DNA of 64,000 nucleotides from contig CAJNDS010002091.1 in NCBI GenBank assembly GCA_905221605.1, forward strand, positions 1,198,501 through 1,262,500. Reading direction: 5' to 3'. Numbering within the stretch: the first letter of the stretch is position 1; each line of letters begins with the position of its first letter. The position numbers and the translations under genes are program-made. Positions 23,019 to 33,399 of this stretch are shown one piece after another. The notes beneath the pieces are model-generated. The model ran no database searches, had not been told where the DNA came from, and was given only the letters and a program-made list of their open reading frames with translations. Source of the DNA: Symbiodinium natans. Taxonomy: Eukaryota; Sar; Dinophyceae; Suessiales; Symbiodiniaceae.

Positions 23019-23132
23019 CTTACTGGTTCTTGACAAGAATGATGAAGTTTAGTTCGTTCTATATAACCCTTGAAGGGATGATTATAGGATTCCAGGATAC
23101 CTGATTCCCTCATGCCTTGCTGAGGACCAGTA
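23019..23132. mobile_element. Diverged MITE-like element
   Basis: Starts with CTTACTGGTTCTTGACAAGA and ends with the imperfect inverse (TGCTGAGGACCAGTA). The ends match those of the element at 18018, and both interiors share a CTTGAAGGG segment, so they appear to be one family. It lies just upstream of the EF-hand gene exon. Confidence 0.65.
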
Positions 23133-23206
23133 CCCTACTGCAGCTGTGACATGCCAGAAGCGCAGAATTCAGTTGCATGCCACCTCCACAGGAGAGCAAC
23201 TCCAGA

Positions 23207-24112
23207 TCAGACGCGCAGAGCCCCGAAGAGGGTTGCACAAGGCTTGTACACAATGTTCGAAGTAGCAGCGTAATTGCAGAGCAAGGACTCCCAACCGTGT
23301 TTTGTGCGCACAACAATTGGGCCGGTGTGTAGATGAACATTGCCAGGAAGCTGTCGAGCACCCAGTGCAGCCTTTGCTTCAGCCTGCGCCACCTCCACGA
23401 AATGCTTCTTCTCCGCCGGATGTTGCTTCAAGACGGCCTGAAACCTGCAAAGAGTTTTAAGCAGCACTAGGACCAGAAATGCTTTCGCAAAGCCAGCCGC
23501 CTTCGGCAACCGAAGGGTGTTCTGCGGATTGTCGGCATGCGGTTGCTGTTGACATGCTGGCAACGCAAAAGTGCTATTGTCGCTGCCGACAGACAATGAG
23601 TTTCACAAGCAGTTGTTTCCCCCGCCAGATCAGGCGGGATTAGAATCGGATGCTTCTTGTGGTTCGTGTCTTCTCGGCGACTCACCTATGTCCGCTTTGG
23701 CCTCCGAGCGCCCGCATGAAACAAAAAGTGTGATTTTAACACTTCAGTTTAAACAGTTTGGGCAACTTGGTTACTCCAAAGGCTGCAAACTTTTAATTTT
23801 CATACCAAGTCTGAAGCAAGCAGCGAGGAGGACGGCAAGGTCAAGCACTCACATGTAGCAGCGGCTTGCGCTGAAAACAGGCGGTGGTGGACATTCATCA
23901 TGATGCAGAGGCCCAACATAGCCCCTGCAGTCCATTTGTGCAGAACACTTCCATCCTCTTGGATCAGCTCCACTTCCCCCAACTTCAGGATGTAGAGCCT
24001 GTAGAAAGCACACTTCTTCGCTCAGCCGCCCCGGCCCGCCTGCTGTTCGGTCATTCCACGATGTGGCGCCAAGGCGCTTGTTACACTCGTCGCCCTGGAG
24101 CCACACTTTCCT
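23207..24112 (-). CDS. Cyclic-nucleotide-binding-domain protein (partial)
   Basis: The exons rebuild a cNMP-binding beta-barrel. Exon a (about 24112-24078) gives KVWLQGDECN; a 79-nt GC-AG intron (24077-23999) joins it to exon b (23998-23849), KLYILKLGEVELIQEDGSVL and AGAMLGLCIMMNVHHRLFSA. Exon c (23444-23207) starts FQAVLKQHPAEKKHFVEVAQ and runs to a stop at 23207. Phases of b (GT donor at 23848) and c agree. The signature GDxCxxLYILxxGEVEL and the closing FxxVLxxHPxEKxxF helix are typical of protein kinase G or channel-type domains in dinoflagellates. The phosphate-binding cassette (GELAL...RAA in the family) reads GAMLGLCIMMNVHHRLFSAQ, so the key Glu and Arg are not obvious and cNMP binding may be lost. 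Upstream exons were not found, so kinase or channel parts are unknown. Confidence 0.6.
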
Positions 24113-25087
24113 CGGCCAAGTCAGCATCAACATCTAGACACGGCAGCACGACGCGGAAAATCACGCTAGGTTTATTGCCAGGTCTGCAAGCTTGGGGGGA
24201 AGGGGGGGGGAAGGTTAACACACAGCAGGCAGTGAACATCTTGAAAAGTCACCCCGATGTGGACGCTCCTTGTAGATCCGCTTTAGCAAGGAGCATGCGC
24301 AGAAAACAATTCGACGACTCTGTAGTGGACGCCACACTGATGTTTTGACATGGCTACAGCCATCGGACCTGAATAATCTCGATTTGCCAATGCCCGATCA
24401 CGCTTTTTGCTTGTGCTGCATCGTTAAAGGCTTGCTGTGCCAATGGTAAGGGCGCTGGTATCTATCCAGAGCTGGTATCTATCCGAAGCCCTGCTTCCAA
24501 TGTGTAAGACCTCACCGAGACCTTGCACGAATACCAGGTCATGCTCTAAAATGACATCAAATGACTCCACCCAAAGTGGACGCACCATCGGTTCACGATT
24601 GTGAAAGCCATGGCCTGTTAGCCTCCCTGTTGTTTACCACTGTGAAGATTGCGCATGCTTGGATGAACTTGAACAGCTGGGAAGTCAGCCACGCACCGGC
24701 GTGATATGAGACGACGTGAGTTGACCCAGGCGGTGCTACAGCTATTGAAAGCATCTAGCAGCAGCAGCAGGAGGAGCAGGAGGACCTCATAAGCTAACAT
24801 CTTCGTTGCGAGAAAAATTCGGAGTGCAGGCCAGCCGTGTGCTATCTTCCCTCGAACCCCTTCGGAGACTCCTCTGCATAACCACGGAGATACTCAGAAC
24901 CCCAACTGTGTCTTGCGACACTTGCGGGCTCAATTGTTCCCGCAACGCATTTGTAACAGAGCAAGCCATCAGGATGGCATGCTGGCCAAGTCTCTCTCCA
25001 GCTTGGTATGTTTCCAGCTTGGCAAGGAGAACTAACTCTGACACGAAGCTGCTGCTGCACGACGCCTTGGCAGCTACAGGAAGGGGG
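24113..25087. other. No gene assigned
   Basis: Likely holds 5-prime exons of the cyclic-nucleotide gene, but none could be identified. A G-rich patch at 24196-24212 and a CAG/GAG trinucleotide stretch at 24756-24785 are low complexity. Confidence 0.45.
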
Positions 25088-25340
25088 TTAGAGTCTCCAG
25101 CAGAAGCACTGGGAAGTTACTGAGCCACAAGAGGACTTCTCATTCTGGCTAGGAACAAAGAAAGGGATCTTTGAAAGCTCCTCGGCGTGAGTCTGCAGCC
25201 CCTCAATGCACTCCTTCGTGTTGCAAGTCACGTCGGCGTCATGGGCATCTGCACTGCCAAGTCCTGTCCAGGCTACTATGGACAAGTTGAAGTTCACCCT
25301 CAGTGTTCGCGCGATCTCTTCCCTGGGCCTTCTTGATGCA
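25088..25340 (-). CDS. Possible exon, unrecognised
   Basis: The frame reads EEIARTLRVNFNLSIVAWTG and CNTKECIEGLQTHAEELSKI, with a stop at 25088. Composition is protein-like (helical, mixed charge). No family, start or neighbouring exon could be assigned. Confidence 0.35.
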
Positions 25341-25375
25341 TAAGCCCCTGCCTTGGAAGAGCAAACCGCAAGCAC

Positions 25376-26828
25376 ACTAGATTCACTAGATAGGGTCAGT
25401 TAGGGGGTGAATTGCACGGATTGATCCCGATGCAGCGAAGCTAGTTCTACCGTACTTGAAGCCTAAGGTTATACCATTCACCTATTGTGGCGAGTGCATC
25501 CCCACTGTGCTCTATGCTCCGGACAGTTCTTGTCGCGTCAGCTCACGAAACTCTGAAGCCATTATAATGCCGTTGCATTTCCAAACCAGCATCCGGCTCA
25601 ATTGCACTTACTGGAGCTTGCAACCGCAGCACGGTCAGGTTGTGCAGCCTCGTCCCAGCTACAGATGGTCTCGCTCCATTGATTGAGCCATGCGGCCGCA
25701 CAGCACAGCAACGAGTAGGCCCTTACCTTGTCCTTACACCGAGGTGCCTAGATGCTGCACGGTCGTTAACTCAAAGCAGTGCAAGGCATGGGCGATCTGC
25801 AATACAAAGCTTGCACATCTCGGCAGCTTGTTGTCGCAACTAGTCTGGCCATTTTGTTGGGTCTCCCCAGAGATTCTGCATTCGCACGCTTGCAGGAAGC
25901 AGCAGCGCACTCGACATCTTTTGGAATGCTCCTTGTTCGCGAGGCAAGCTTTGCTTCGACGTATGGGAAACTGGAGCCATTCAGCCCAAAGCCCAAAGCT
26001 CAATCAACGAGAAGCACAGGGCTTACTCCGTGGATCGTTTGCCGCGGCAAGTTGGGAGGTCTAGTGAAATTGTGGTTCGGCTTGCGCTGGTCTGCTTCGT
26101 AACCGCACACCACGTTTTCACTCGAATGGCGCCTATCCGTCAGTGTCGCGGCTGCTGGCGGCCGAGCATCTGTAAGAGCTGGAGCTAATGGGTTTGGCCC
26201 GGCACTGAGAGCATTTGCTAGTGCCTGTCGCGCGCCCAACAGATGCAAGAACATGGCAGAAATCGAGCTACCTTTCCAAGCAAGGCGCTGTCATTGAGCT
26301 TTTGAGCTTGTCGATGCCTTGGACGGACAGAAGGACAGCTTGGCGGCTCGAGGCCGGGAACCCTCCCCCGTCCCCTAACATCTTGACATCTGCACATGCA
26401 ACCGTTTCTTGCAGCAGGAGTGCTGCATTGCTCGTCCTCGCTGGACTGCAGCGGCATAGCTTCTGACAGCACCTGCACCTGAGTCACACGTGAACTTCAA
26501 GATCTCAGCCTGCTCCAAAGGCCATGGATGCGCAACCCCACCGAAAAGCCCCAAGATTTGCGGAAGGAAGTCTGGGTGCAAACAGCAGCCTTGGAATGTG
26601 AGCTAGGAGAGCACTACTGGTCGCACATGCTCTAAGGCAAAGGTCGAGGCAACTGTAACTGTAGCACTTTCGATTGCTTGTGCTACTGGTACTACTGAGT
26701 ACCTACTGGTAACACGAGTATCAAGTGGGTGAACAAGTTGAGTGCTTGACCTTCTTGGCAATCTCTCGTCGAAGCGCCAGGGCGCGCCTCAAACTCTGCT
26801 GTAGACGAAGACTGGGTTCTTGTTCAGG
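25376..26828. other. No secure gene; conflicting open frames
   Basis: A plus-strand frame at 25779-26102 (VVATSLAILLGLPRDSAFAR, then FSPKPKAQSTRS) reads protein-like with a hydrophobic start, but minus-strand frames overlap it. At 26375-26581 a minus frame reads HPDFLPQILGLFGGVAHPW. Neither could be tied to a family. Confidence 0.35.
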
Positions 26829-26889
26829 AACTTGTATTAAGTTCCCATAAGGTATTAAGTTTCCACAAGGTATTAAGTTACCACAAGGT
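26829..26889. repeat. ~19-bp tandem repeat, three to four units
   Basis: Units of the form GGTATTAAGTTTCCACAA follow each other with small changes; the first is TTGTATTAAGTTCCCATAA and the last is cut short at GGTACTCC. Confidence 0.85.
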
Positions 26890-27093
26890 ACTCCAATGTA
26901 CTGCACCACGTACTATGTGACCCTATGGTAACTTTTCTTGAATTTATCAGCAAGAGCCCCGGGAGGTTGGTTGACGTTAAAATGGCCAAGGCACTGGTAG
27001 CAACGGCGGTAGCTCCTTTGCACTTCCGGCCGTTGGGTATAGGCAGTTGCTGTATGGGCCTCCTGACTCCTGCCGTGGATTTGGAAAAAAAAC

Positions 27094-27204
27094 ATATGGG
27101 GGTTTACGACAATAAGGATCCCGAATATAGACCTCCAAATAGTAGGATTCCCTTATACTAAGGACCCCAATAATAAGGAAGCCCTAATATCGTAAACCAC
27201 CCAT
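27094..27204. repeat. Foldback element with ~20-bp arms
   Basis: TGGGGGTTTACGACAATAAG at the left pairs with the inverse of the right end (TAATATCGTAAACCACCCA). The interior has short TAAGGA-type repeats. The outermost bases (GGGTGGTT) recall those of the foldback at 19244. Confidence 0.6.
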
Positions 27205-28700
27205 TTCTCACTGCACAGAATCACAGAACGAGGACATCTCGCGAACAAACGCCATCGCTCGGCCAGGCTTGTGAGTGTGCCCTGCCTCAGCTGTTCGAAG
27301 AGCCTTCCTTCAAAAATTTGGTGAAACTGCACCACGCTTTCCTGAGCCGAGATGAGTCATGACTGACCCCAGTTGCAAAGTTCTTGCCTGAGCATGCCTT
27401 TGCCATTCGACTTCCTGGGTCAGAGGGACATGAGACAGGTTTCTGCGAAATGGTCCACGTGCAACATTAACCTTGCAAGAGCTGAATGAAGAACTCGTCG
27501 TGATCGAAGGGTTCCAAGTTGCATGCAAACACCCTCCAGTGGGATCAGGATCGTCCTGACAAAGACGAAAGTCTCTGAAGAACCGTCGGTACCATTTCCG
27601 GCACTGCATTGAGCAGCGCCAGTTCGAAACATCGTCAATGCGCATGCATAGCAGGCCTGCGAACATCCAAGAGACAAGCCAGGTCTTCCTTGATCAACAA
27701 CAGACGTGCAGTACCCTCAGTGCCCTTCTGATTGCTCACGCCTTGACTTCAACTGAGAAAGGCCGAGCCACTGCCATCTGCAGAACGATGCTGATCAAAG
27801 CGTCGAAGCCCGGCACGGGTAGCCCACCGATGCTAGCCGCAGTGTCGTGCAGCAAAACGGACGCCAAGCCGCTGCGAGTCCTCGAGAGGCACAGAAGGAC
27901 ATGGATTCGGATCCAACATACCTTAACATGCTTTAGGCCCTTCTGCCAGTCATGGGAATTTGTCGGCACGCGCTAGCATTTCGCCGCCAAGCAGCCAATT
28001 TCGTGCGGTCCATTTTGCCCGAACAAGCTCGATTTCGGGACCTCAATGCAAGCTACCGTCGCATTACTCTGCAGCAACTTCACCGGCGACTCCTAATTTG
28101 ATGGTGTGGCCCCCCCCCCCCCCCCCCCGCCCCGCCCTCCTCGCTCCCCTGTGTATACTCAGAACTCACGCGATGCTGTTCTGCCGCCTGCGGGCATGGG
28201 AATGATGCATCAATCCCATACCCATGCAAGGTATTTGCAATGTTTACGTTGTTTTCTGGAAGGCGGTCCGTCTGGTTTCCTCCTTGTACAACAGCTCTGT
28301 GCTGTAGCATCTAAGCGAAATAAAAGCCCCGAGCAGTTTGCCCTTGCGACATCTTCCAACTCTCACGGCTCGGACATGTAGTTTAAGGGTTTGGCTTGGC
28401 TTGAGGCGGTTTCCAGGAATGGTCGCTACGACCTAGACCCTAGCGCAGCTCAGAGTATCCATCATCAACAACTCTAAGTACGCACGCCTGCCAGCCGAAG
28501 AAAGGTTCAACCACAAACATGAACGTAACTAGGCTCTTGAAAGTATCTGACATGAAACACGGCAGGAGAACGTGGAACTATGCAGCTAGGGCCTCAAGCA
28601 ACCACGATGGAGAGCAGTGCGTAACAAGTCGCACCTACTCACATTAGCTTCTTAAGATTCTCAAGGTTTGGGGACCAAGTCTGGCTTGTTGCCGGGTAAC
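27205..28700. other. No gene assigned; C19 run
   Basis: A minus-strand block near 27736-27880 (SGLASVLLHDTAASIGGLPV) could be an exon, and so could one near 27420-27600, but no family or junction is clear. A C19 run lies at 28110-28128. Confidence 0.4.
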
Positions 28701-28808
28701 TCAGAGCAGTCATGGCCGAATCCTCGCCTAGAAAGGTGTCATCGTTGAAGGAGGACACCTCAGACTGCGCTCGATGCCTGGCCAAGCATCGGGATTCGCT
28801 TTGTGCAT

Positions 28809-28870
28809 GGGAGGGAGAGGGAGAGGGAGGGGGAGGGGGAGGGGGAGGGGGAGGGGGAGGGGGAGAGGGA
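28809..28870. repeat. GGGGGA hexanucleotide microsatellite
   Basis: About ten units of GGGGGA and GGGAGA. Translated on the plus strand it gives poly-Gly/Glu or Gly/Arg, which keeps spurious frames open. Confidence 0.9.
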
Positions 28871-29092
28871 ACAGAAAGGCAGCGTGTGCCTGGAGGATTG
28901 ATCTGCGGTGGACTTGCTCATGTCCTGACTCAATTGTCGCAGCTGATGTTCATCCGTTTCATGACACATAGCTGCTTGATGTCGATCACTTGTTTCAATC
29001 AAGTGGCGGAAAAAACGCGTGCGCGTTCACCCGCTGAGGAGGCAGCTGATGGTCCTCTGACCCGATATCGCCATGCTCGCACTTTGCAGGTG

Positions 29093-29440
29093 TCAAAGAT
29101 ACATCGACTCAACAGCCCCGGCAGCTCCTGCAGCTTGCTCCTCCACTCCCGGTTCACCCAGGAAGTCCCAGAGGCTGCCATCCTTTCGGGCGCAGGGCAT
29201 CCGGCCAACAAAAGCTAGCTGCGTGCACTGTGCTACGGACAAGATCTGGCAAGGCACGGCTGTGTCGGCGGCAAAGTCGTCCACGGTCAGAAGGTTTTCC
29301 ACCTGCCGCGAAGTGGACTTAAAGCGAGGGGTACATTCTGGACATCCTTGACACGCACCAGCGCATTCTTCTCGGGAGGTTTGGCGCCAATCGCCAGCAG
29401 ATGTGCGTCAATGGCCTGGATGGCTCATCGCGAAGACGTG
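29093..29440 (-). CDS. Exon-like blocks, unrecognised
   Basis: A first block near 29310-29430 reads IDAHLLAIGAKPPEKNALVR and VKDVQNVPLALSPLRG, then a possible GT donor. A second (29302-29093) reads VENLLTVDDFAADTAVPCQI and RKDGSLWDFLGEPGVEEQ up to a stop. Both are strongly protein-like and likely belong to one gene, but the overlap of frames near 29300 leaves the junction open. Confidence 0.45.
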
Positions 29441-29544
29441 TCACTGATGCACGACAAAGCCACTGTACTATTTGATTCAAATACTGCAATGCTGCTATAA
29501 TATCACACTCTCATGCTATTCTATGAGTATACAAATTTCTTAGC

Positions 29545-29950
29545 TTTCACACCAGCTGACCTCCAGTAGTGGTTGGGCATGCTTCTCCAGCGTCTGCTTG
29601 TTGATCGTCCTCCTGTATTCCTTGGAGCTGGAAAAGGCAATAAACCGGGGCGCGTGTCGGTGTGAGACGACGATGACACGATTCTCGATGCAACTGTTGC
29701 CACTTGCAAGAAGCCGTGAGCCCCAAAAACGACAGAAGAACACCCCTCTGCTCCTCCGCCCTAAACCCCATGTGCCTGGTGTTGCTCCAGTTATCCACAG
29801 ATTGCTTTTTGGCTTCGAGGGCTGCTCAGGGCCAGTGTCAGGACCCGGTCCCAGCAATATGGCGGCCCTGGGAATCGAGCGCAAGCGGCTCTCAGCTGCC
29901 AACCTGCGAGAGATCTGAGAAGAGATCTGAGGGGATCTGAAGGCGGCTCT
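29545..29950 (-). CDS. Exon-like block, unrecognised
   Basis: The frame contains CIENRVIVVSHRHAPRFIAF and SSKEYRRTINKQTLEKHAQP, ending at a stop near 29540. The upstream half (GPGPDTGPEQPSKPKSN) is low complexity and may be non-coding. It could be an earlier exon of the gene at 29093-29440. Confidence 0.4.
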
Positions 29951-30473
29951 CACAGTCTGAGGGATGCTGAGGCGTCGGCTGCGAATAGTATCTGCACATC
30001 TTGCCTCTTTGGGTGCAGAACTTGTTTCTGGTGTGCTAAAATTGTGCCGCTTTCACGCCTCCCATCTAAAGCAATTCTAAGCAACAACTCTCATGCTGCG
30101 GCTAGCCAAGTTTCTATGGGCTTGTTCCCTGCTAGACTGAACTTTTTGTCACGCCAAAAAAGCAGAACATAGGCAATGTTGGCTAGCACTGTGCCTATAG
30201 GACGTGAAAGCTGGCATGTATCTCTCGCCCCAACTTATGTTGAACTTCAGAGCAGACGAGTAGACAGGGGATGACAGGGGCGCAAGCATGCACAAGCTCG
30301 GCGATCCTTTAGGTGAAGCCGCGGCAGAACGACGGCCAGTTTCGACAAGAGACAAGTGACATTGCCGGCAAGATGCATGGGCTAGCTTTCTCTTGGTAGA
30401 AGATAAGCCAGCTGCCTAGAGTGTCCGGCAAGCAAGGGCAAAAAACTGCACTTCCTTTCGCGGAGGCCAAGAT

Positions 30474-30975
30474 TTATGCCAAAGCACCCAGTGGCTGAAA
30501 CTTATCTGGATCGCCCTGTCGTAAAGCTGCATCCAACAAGCGGCCCCAGTCAGTACTCCAGAAAACCTCACCTGCAGGCATTGAAGCCAGCTCATCCTCT
30601 TCAAGTACACCCCAGTGGAATTTTTTCTGGAGTTCTGAAATGTCCAGGGCCCCGGCCGCTGTGACCCTTGATGTTGAGCCTTTGCTTCTCAAGGAACTCA
30701 ATTCCAAAGTCTCCGTGCGCCGAGGTGATGTCCTAGGCTGGGAGCTTGCATGTGAGATGTAAGGGCACGCTTGTGTGTGTGTGGGCGTGGGGCCTCATGG
30801 TGCTCCATGGGTCCGAGGAAACAAATTCCAGCTGCCTGCAGGGCAGCTTGGTTTGAATGGTGCGCTTCACACTCGTCAGAGTGCAAGAATGGCACAGCAA
30901 TGCGCCGCGGAAAGCTACGCAGTGCCTGATCTAGCAAGTGCTGGAAAAGCTCCTTAGATAGCCAGTTGAACGACC
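30474..30975 (-). CDS. Multi-exon gene fragment, unrecognised
   Basis: Exon 1 starts near 30968 after AG/GT and reads SFNWLSKELFQHLLDQALRS, ending at ...NQAALQ before a GC donor. A following AG/GA acceptor gives DITSAHGDFGIEFLEKQRLN. Further down, another frame reads SELQKKFHWGVLEEDELASM and FWSTDWGRLLDAALRQGDPD to a stop at 30474. Both frames overlap around 30600-30680 and both look coding, so an intron boundary, or a frameshift, lies there. Acidic C-terminal part; no family recognised. Confidence 0.45.
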
Positions 30976-31012
30976 TAAACAATGTGGAGCCATGCTGAAC
31001 CCTTGACCCATT

Positions 31013-31538
31013 TTGCGTTCACCCCGGCCCCACACAAAATCAGGTTCTCTACTCCGCTATGGATCATTCAGCTGTCCCAAGAAGACGCTGCAATTCGACT
31101 CGGATGTCTCAACCTGCGCAACCAGCTTCGAGCGCTACTGCCAGTCCGACGAAGCCTACTACCATTACCGCGTCTGTCGCCACCATCACCACCACCATCG
31201 CCCCAACCTACCCGAGATCACCCGAGGTAGTTGAGTCCTTCTCCAAAGTGTGCTGCAGCTTGGTCAGGGCATCATGGACTTTCACCAACATCGTCACGAA
31301 GGTCTCCTTTCATGTGTCAACAACACCTAGCGTTAGCCACCTAGGACTAGTTGTTCTCCTTCCGCTTGGTGCGCAGGAGACCATGAGGCTCGCCCAAGAT
31401 CTTCGTTCGCGTGGCGCCATGTTCACTTTCGGCCCTAAGCTGCCAGCAAACGGGGCAGGATCAGTTCACACATTCTTCTTGGCAACTCCTTGCGCGCTGA
31501 GGTCCAGGCCATTTGTCATGGAAGTACAAGAGGTGTGA
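31013..31538 (+). CDS. Possible plus-strand exons, unrecognised
   Basis: A first block (31060-31234) reads LQFDSDVSTCATSFERYCQS and then a His run encoded by CAC/CAT repeats. A second (31227-31538) reads VVESFSKVCCSLVRASWTFT and GLVVLLPLGAQETMRLAQDL in another frame. If real, this is one of the few plus-strand genes in the window. Confidence 0.35.
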
Positions 31539-31778
31539 AACGAACCTGGGGGTCTGGGGGGTCTCTTTTTCCCTTTCTTCTTGGACGAAGCACCAGACCT
31601 TTACACTTCAGGCTCTGAGGTTACGATACACAGGACAGGGAGCAATTATCATGTCGAGGCCCGAGGCCCAAGGACGATGTGATAGGGCTCTTGCATGGAG
31701 AAAAACGACATTTTTCTTGATGGAAGAACTCCAACACATCTCCCGATCTATATACAGTATTGATCGTCTAATATAGTC

Positions 31779-31934
31779 CAACTTCGCGTTGCTGTTGCCG
31801 CCTTGACGTGCCCTTCGTGTGATCCGGCTGCTCCCCAGAAACAGCAAACCGAGGATGGAACAGTTACTGTAGTAGGGGGAGCAACCGGATCACACGAACG
31901 GTACGCGAATGCGGAAACGGCAACGCGAAGCTTG
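31779..31934. repeat. 156-bp foldback element with long arms
   Basis: Arms of about 58 bp are inverted copies of each other at roughly 80 percent; the best part is TTCGTGTGATCCGG, followed by CTGCTCCCC on the left and its inverse at 31870-31897. The loop is about 38 bp. No coding capacity; MITE-like. Confidence 0.75.
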
Positions 31935-32223
31935 ACGAAGGGCAGGGGGGGCGGGCATACGAAGGGATAGTCTCGGCACGTAGGTTCTACGAAGTCCGGG
32001 GGGTAATACTAACTGTTCTCCGCATTGGTCTAGCCCTGATTGACCATCGACGGCATTCGAGGAGTGTTCTAGCAAATCTTCATCTTTGCAAGGAAACAAC
32101 AACAACTAAATCCTACAGAAGGAGTTCTAGTGGCCTGGGTTTTTTGCAGAGGGCTACAGCGCAACATCCGCTATCTGTTCCGGCTTTCAACCCTCTGATC
32201 ACATCGATGATGCACAAGCGCGT

Positions 32224-32641
32224 TCATGAGCAGCTTCTTCCGTCAGGGCACTCCCTGTAGCGACACACGACATAAAGGTCCATGTCTCGGTCGCCCCACT
32301 GTCGATGTTCATATGCCCATTCTTTGAGCAGCTCGCAGGCTAGGATTCGAGCATTCACTCGAGTATACGAAAGGTACCCCTTGCTCTCCTTGGCCAAGCA
32401 TGACGTGTAGTAAGTGCAGTACGTCTGTATCACACAGCATGAGCACAAAGAGTCATAGCTGCAGCAGCGTTTCCAGATAAGCCATTAGCCAGTGGTAAAT
32501 CTTTGTGACAGTTGACTCACGTGTAAAGCTGGAGATGGTGTCCTTCTTGATGGGCACGAACTTTGCAATTTCCTGGCACTGACGGTAGCATACTGGGCTC
32601 AAAGGAAGGCCTCGAATCAGCCTGGACAACACCTCAGGCAT
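32224..32641 (-). CDS. Cysteine-rich small protein, probable two exons
   Basis: The upstream block (32641-32525) reads EVLSRLIRGLPLSPVCYRQC and ends at a likely GT donor after SSFT. The downstream block (about 32460-32224) reads CSCCVIQTYCTYYTSCLAKE and ends VVCRYRECPDGRSCS at a stop. Around ten Cys in pairs suggest disulphides or metal binding. The phase of the junction could not be settled. No family recognised. Confidence 0.45.
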
Positions 32642-32717
32642 TTATAACCCACCACCTAATGCTCCTCCCTGGCCTGCCAGGTGTACAGAGCGTGTGAGGC
32701 TGGCAACGCAAAGGATC

Positions 32718-33180
32718 TCACAAATGCCGCGTCCACTGCATGCCTTTTTTGGGATGCTTCTGAACCTCAACATGTTTTCGCTTGGCTTTGCCGGGAACAC
32801 CGCGAGCATACGGTGCGCCCTTCACCACACCTCTGATTCGGGCATCATGTTGATCTGCTGATTTCGGGCAGATGAACATGGGGAGCAGCAAGACAGGCCA
32901 TTCAAGGTGTGTGTGGTGCAGGACCACAAGTGGACTGCAAAGAGTACAAAGAATACCCGCTGAAAGAACCCAAAGGCAGCAAAGATACTCGTAATCGAGG
33001 GAGATGAGGTTGTCTTCAAGATTATTGGCGCTACAAGGAGTGAAAGGATGCATGAAACCCACGCGAAACCACCCAACATTGAAGCAAGCAATCTACGCCA
33101 AGCTTTGGAATGCCCGTCCTCCTGCTTCAAGTCAGCCAGCTGACTGATGGGCAATGTACTCACCAATGGACTTTTCCAAG
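32718..33180 (-). CDS. Possible membrane-protein exons, unrecognised
   Basis: A block near 33030-33150 reads AWRRLLASMLGGFAWVSCIL, a plausible transmembrane helix. Downstream two overlapping frames are both open: one with LWVLSAGILCTLCSPLVVLH and a basic tail (PGKAKRKHVEVQKHPKKGMQ), the other with FFQRVFFVLFAVHLW. The first is preferred for its basic C-terminus. No family recognised. Confidence 0.4.
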
Positions 33181-33296
33181 AGCCCTCCCTGCCGTGCTCG
33201 TCTAGGGACCCGCATAGATGCAGCTGGATTAACTCCTTTGTTTGTGCGGCAGCAAGCTTGGCAAGCAGGCATACACTCACACACATGCGCAAAAAA

Positions 33297-33399
33297 CACA
33301 CTCACTCACTCACTCACTCACGCACGCACGCACTCAACAACCACAACACGCACAACTCACAATGCACATGCGTACGTACACGCACACACACACACACAC
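33297..33399. repeat. CACT, CACG and CA microsatellites
   Basis: CACT units at 33297-33320, CACG units to 33332, and CA units at 33379-33399, separated by CA-rich sequence. Confidence 0.9.

Noticed and set aside
28712-29218. A 168-codon plus-strand frame with poly-Gly
   Set aside because: The Gly run is a translated GGGGGA microsatellite and the flanks have no motif.
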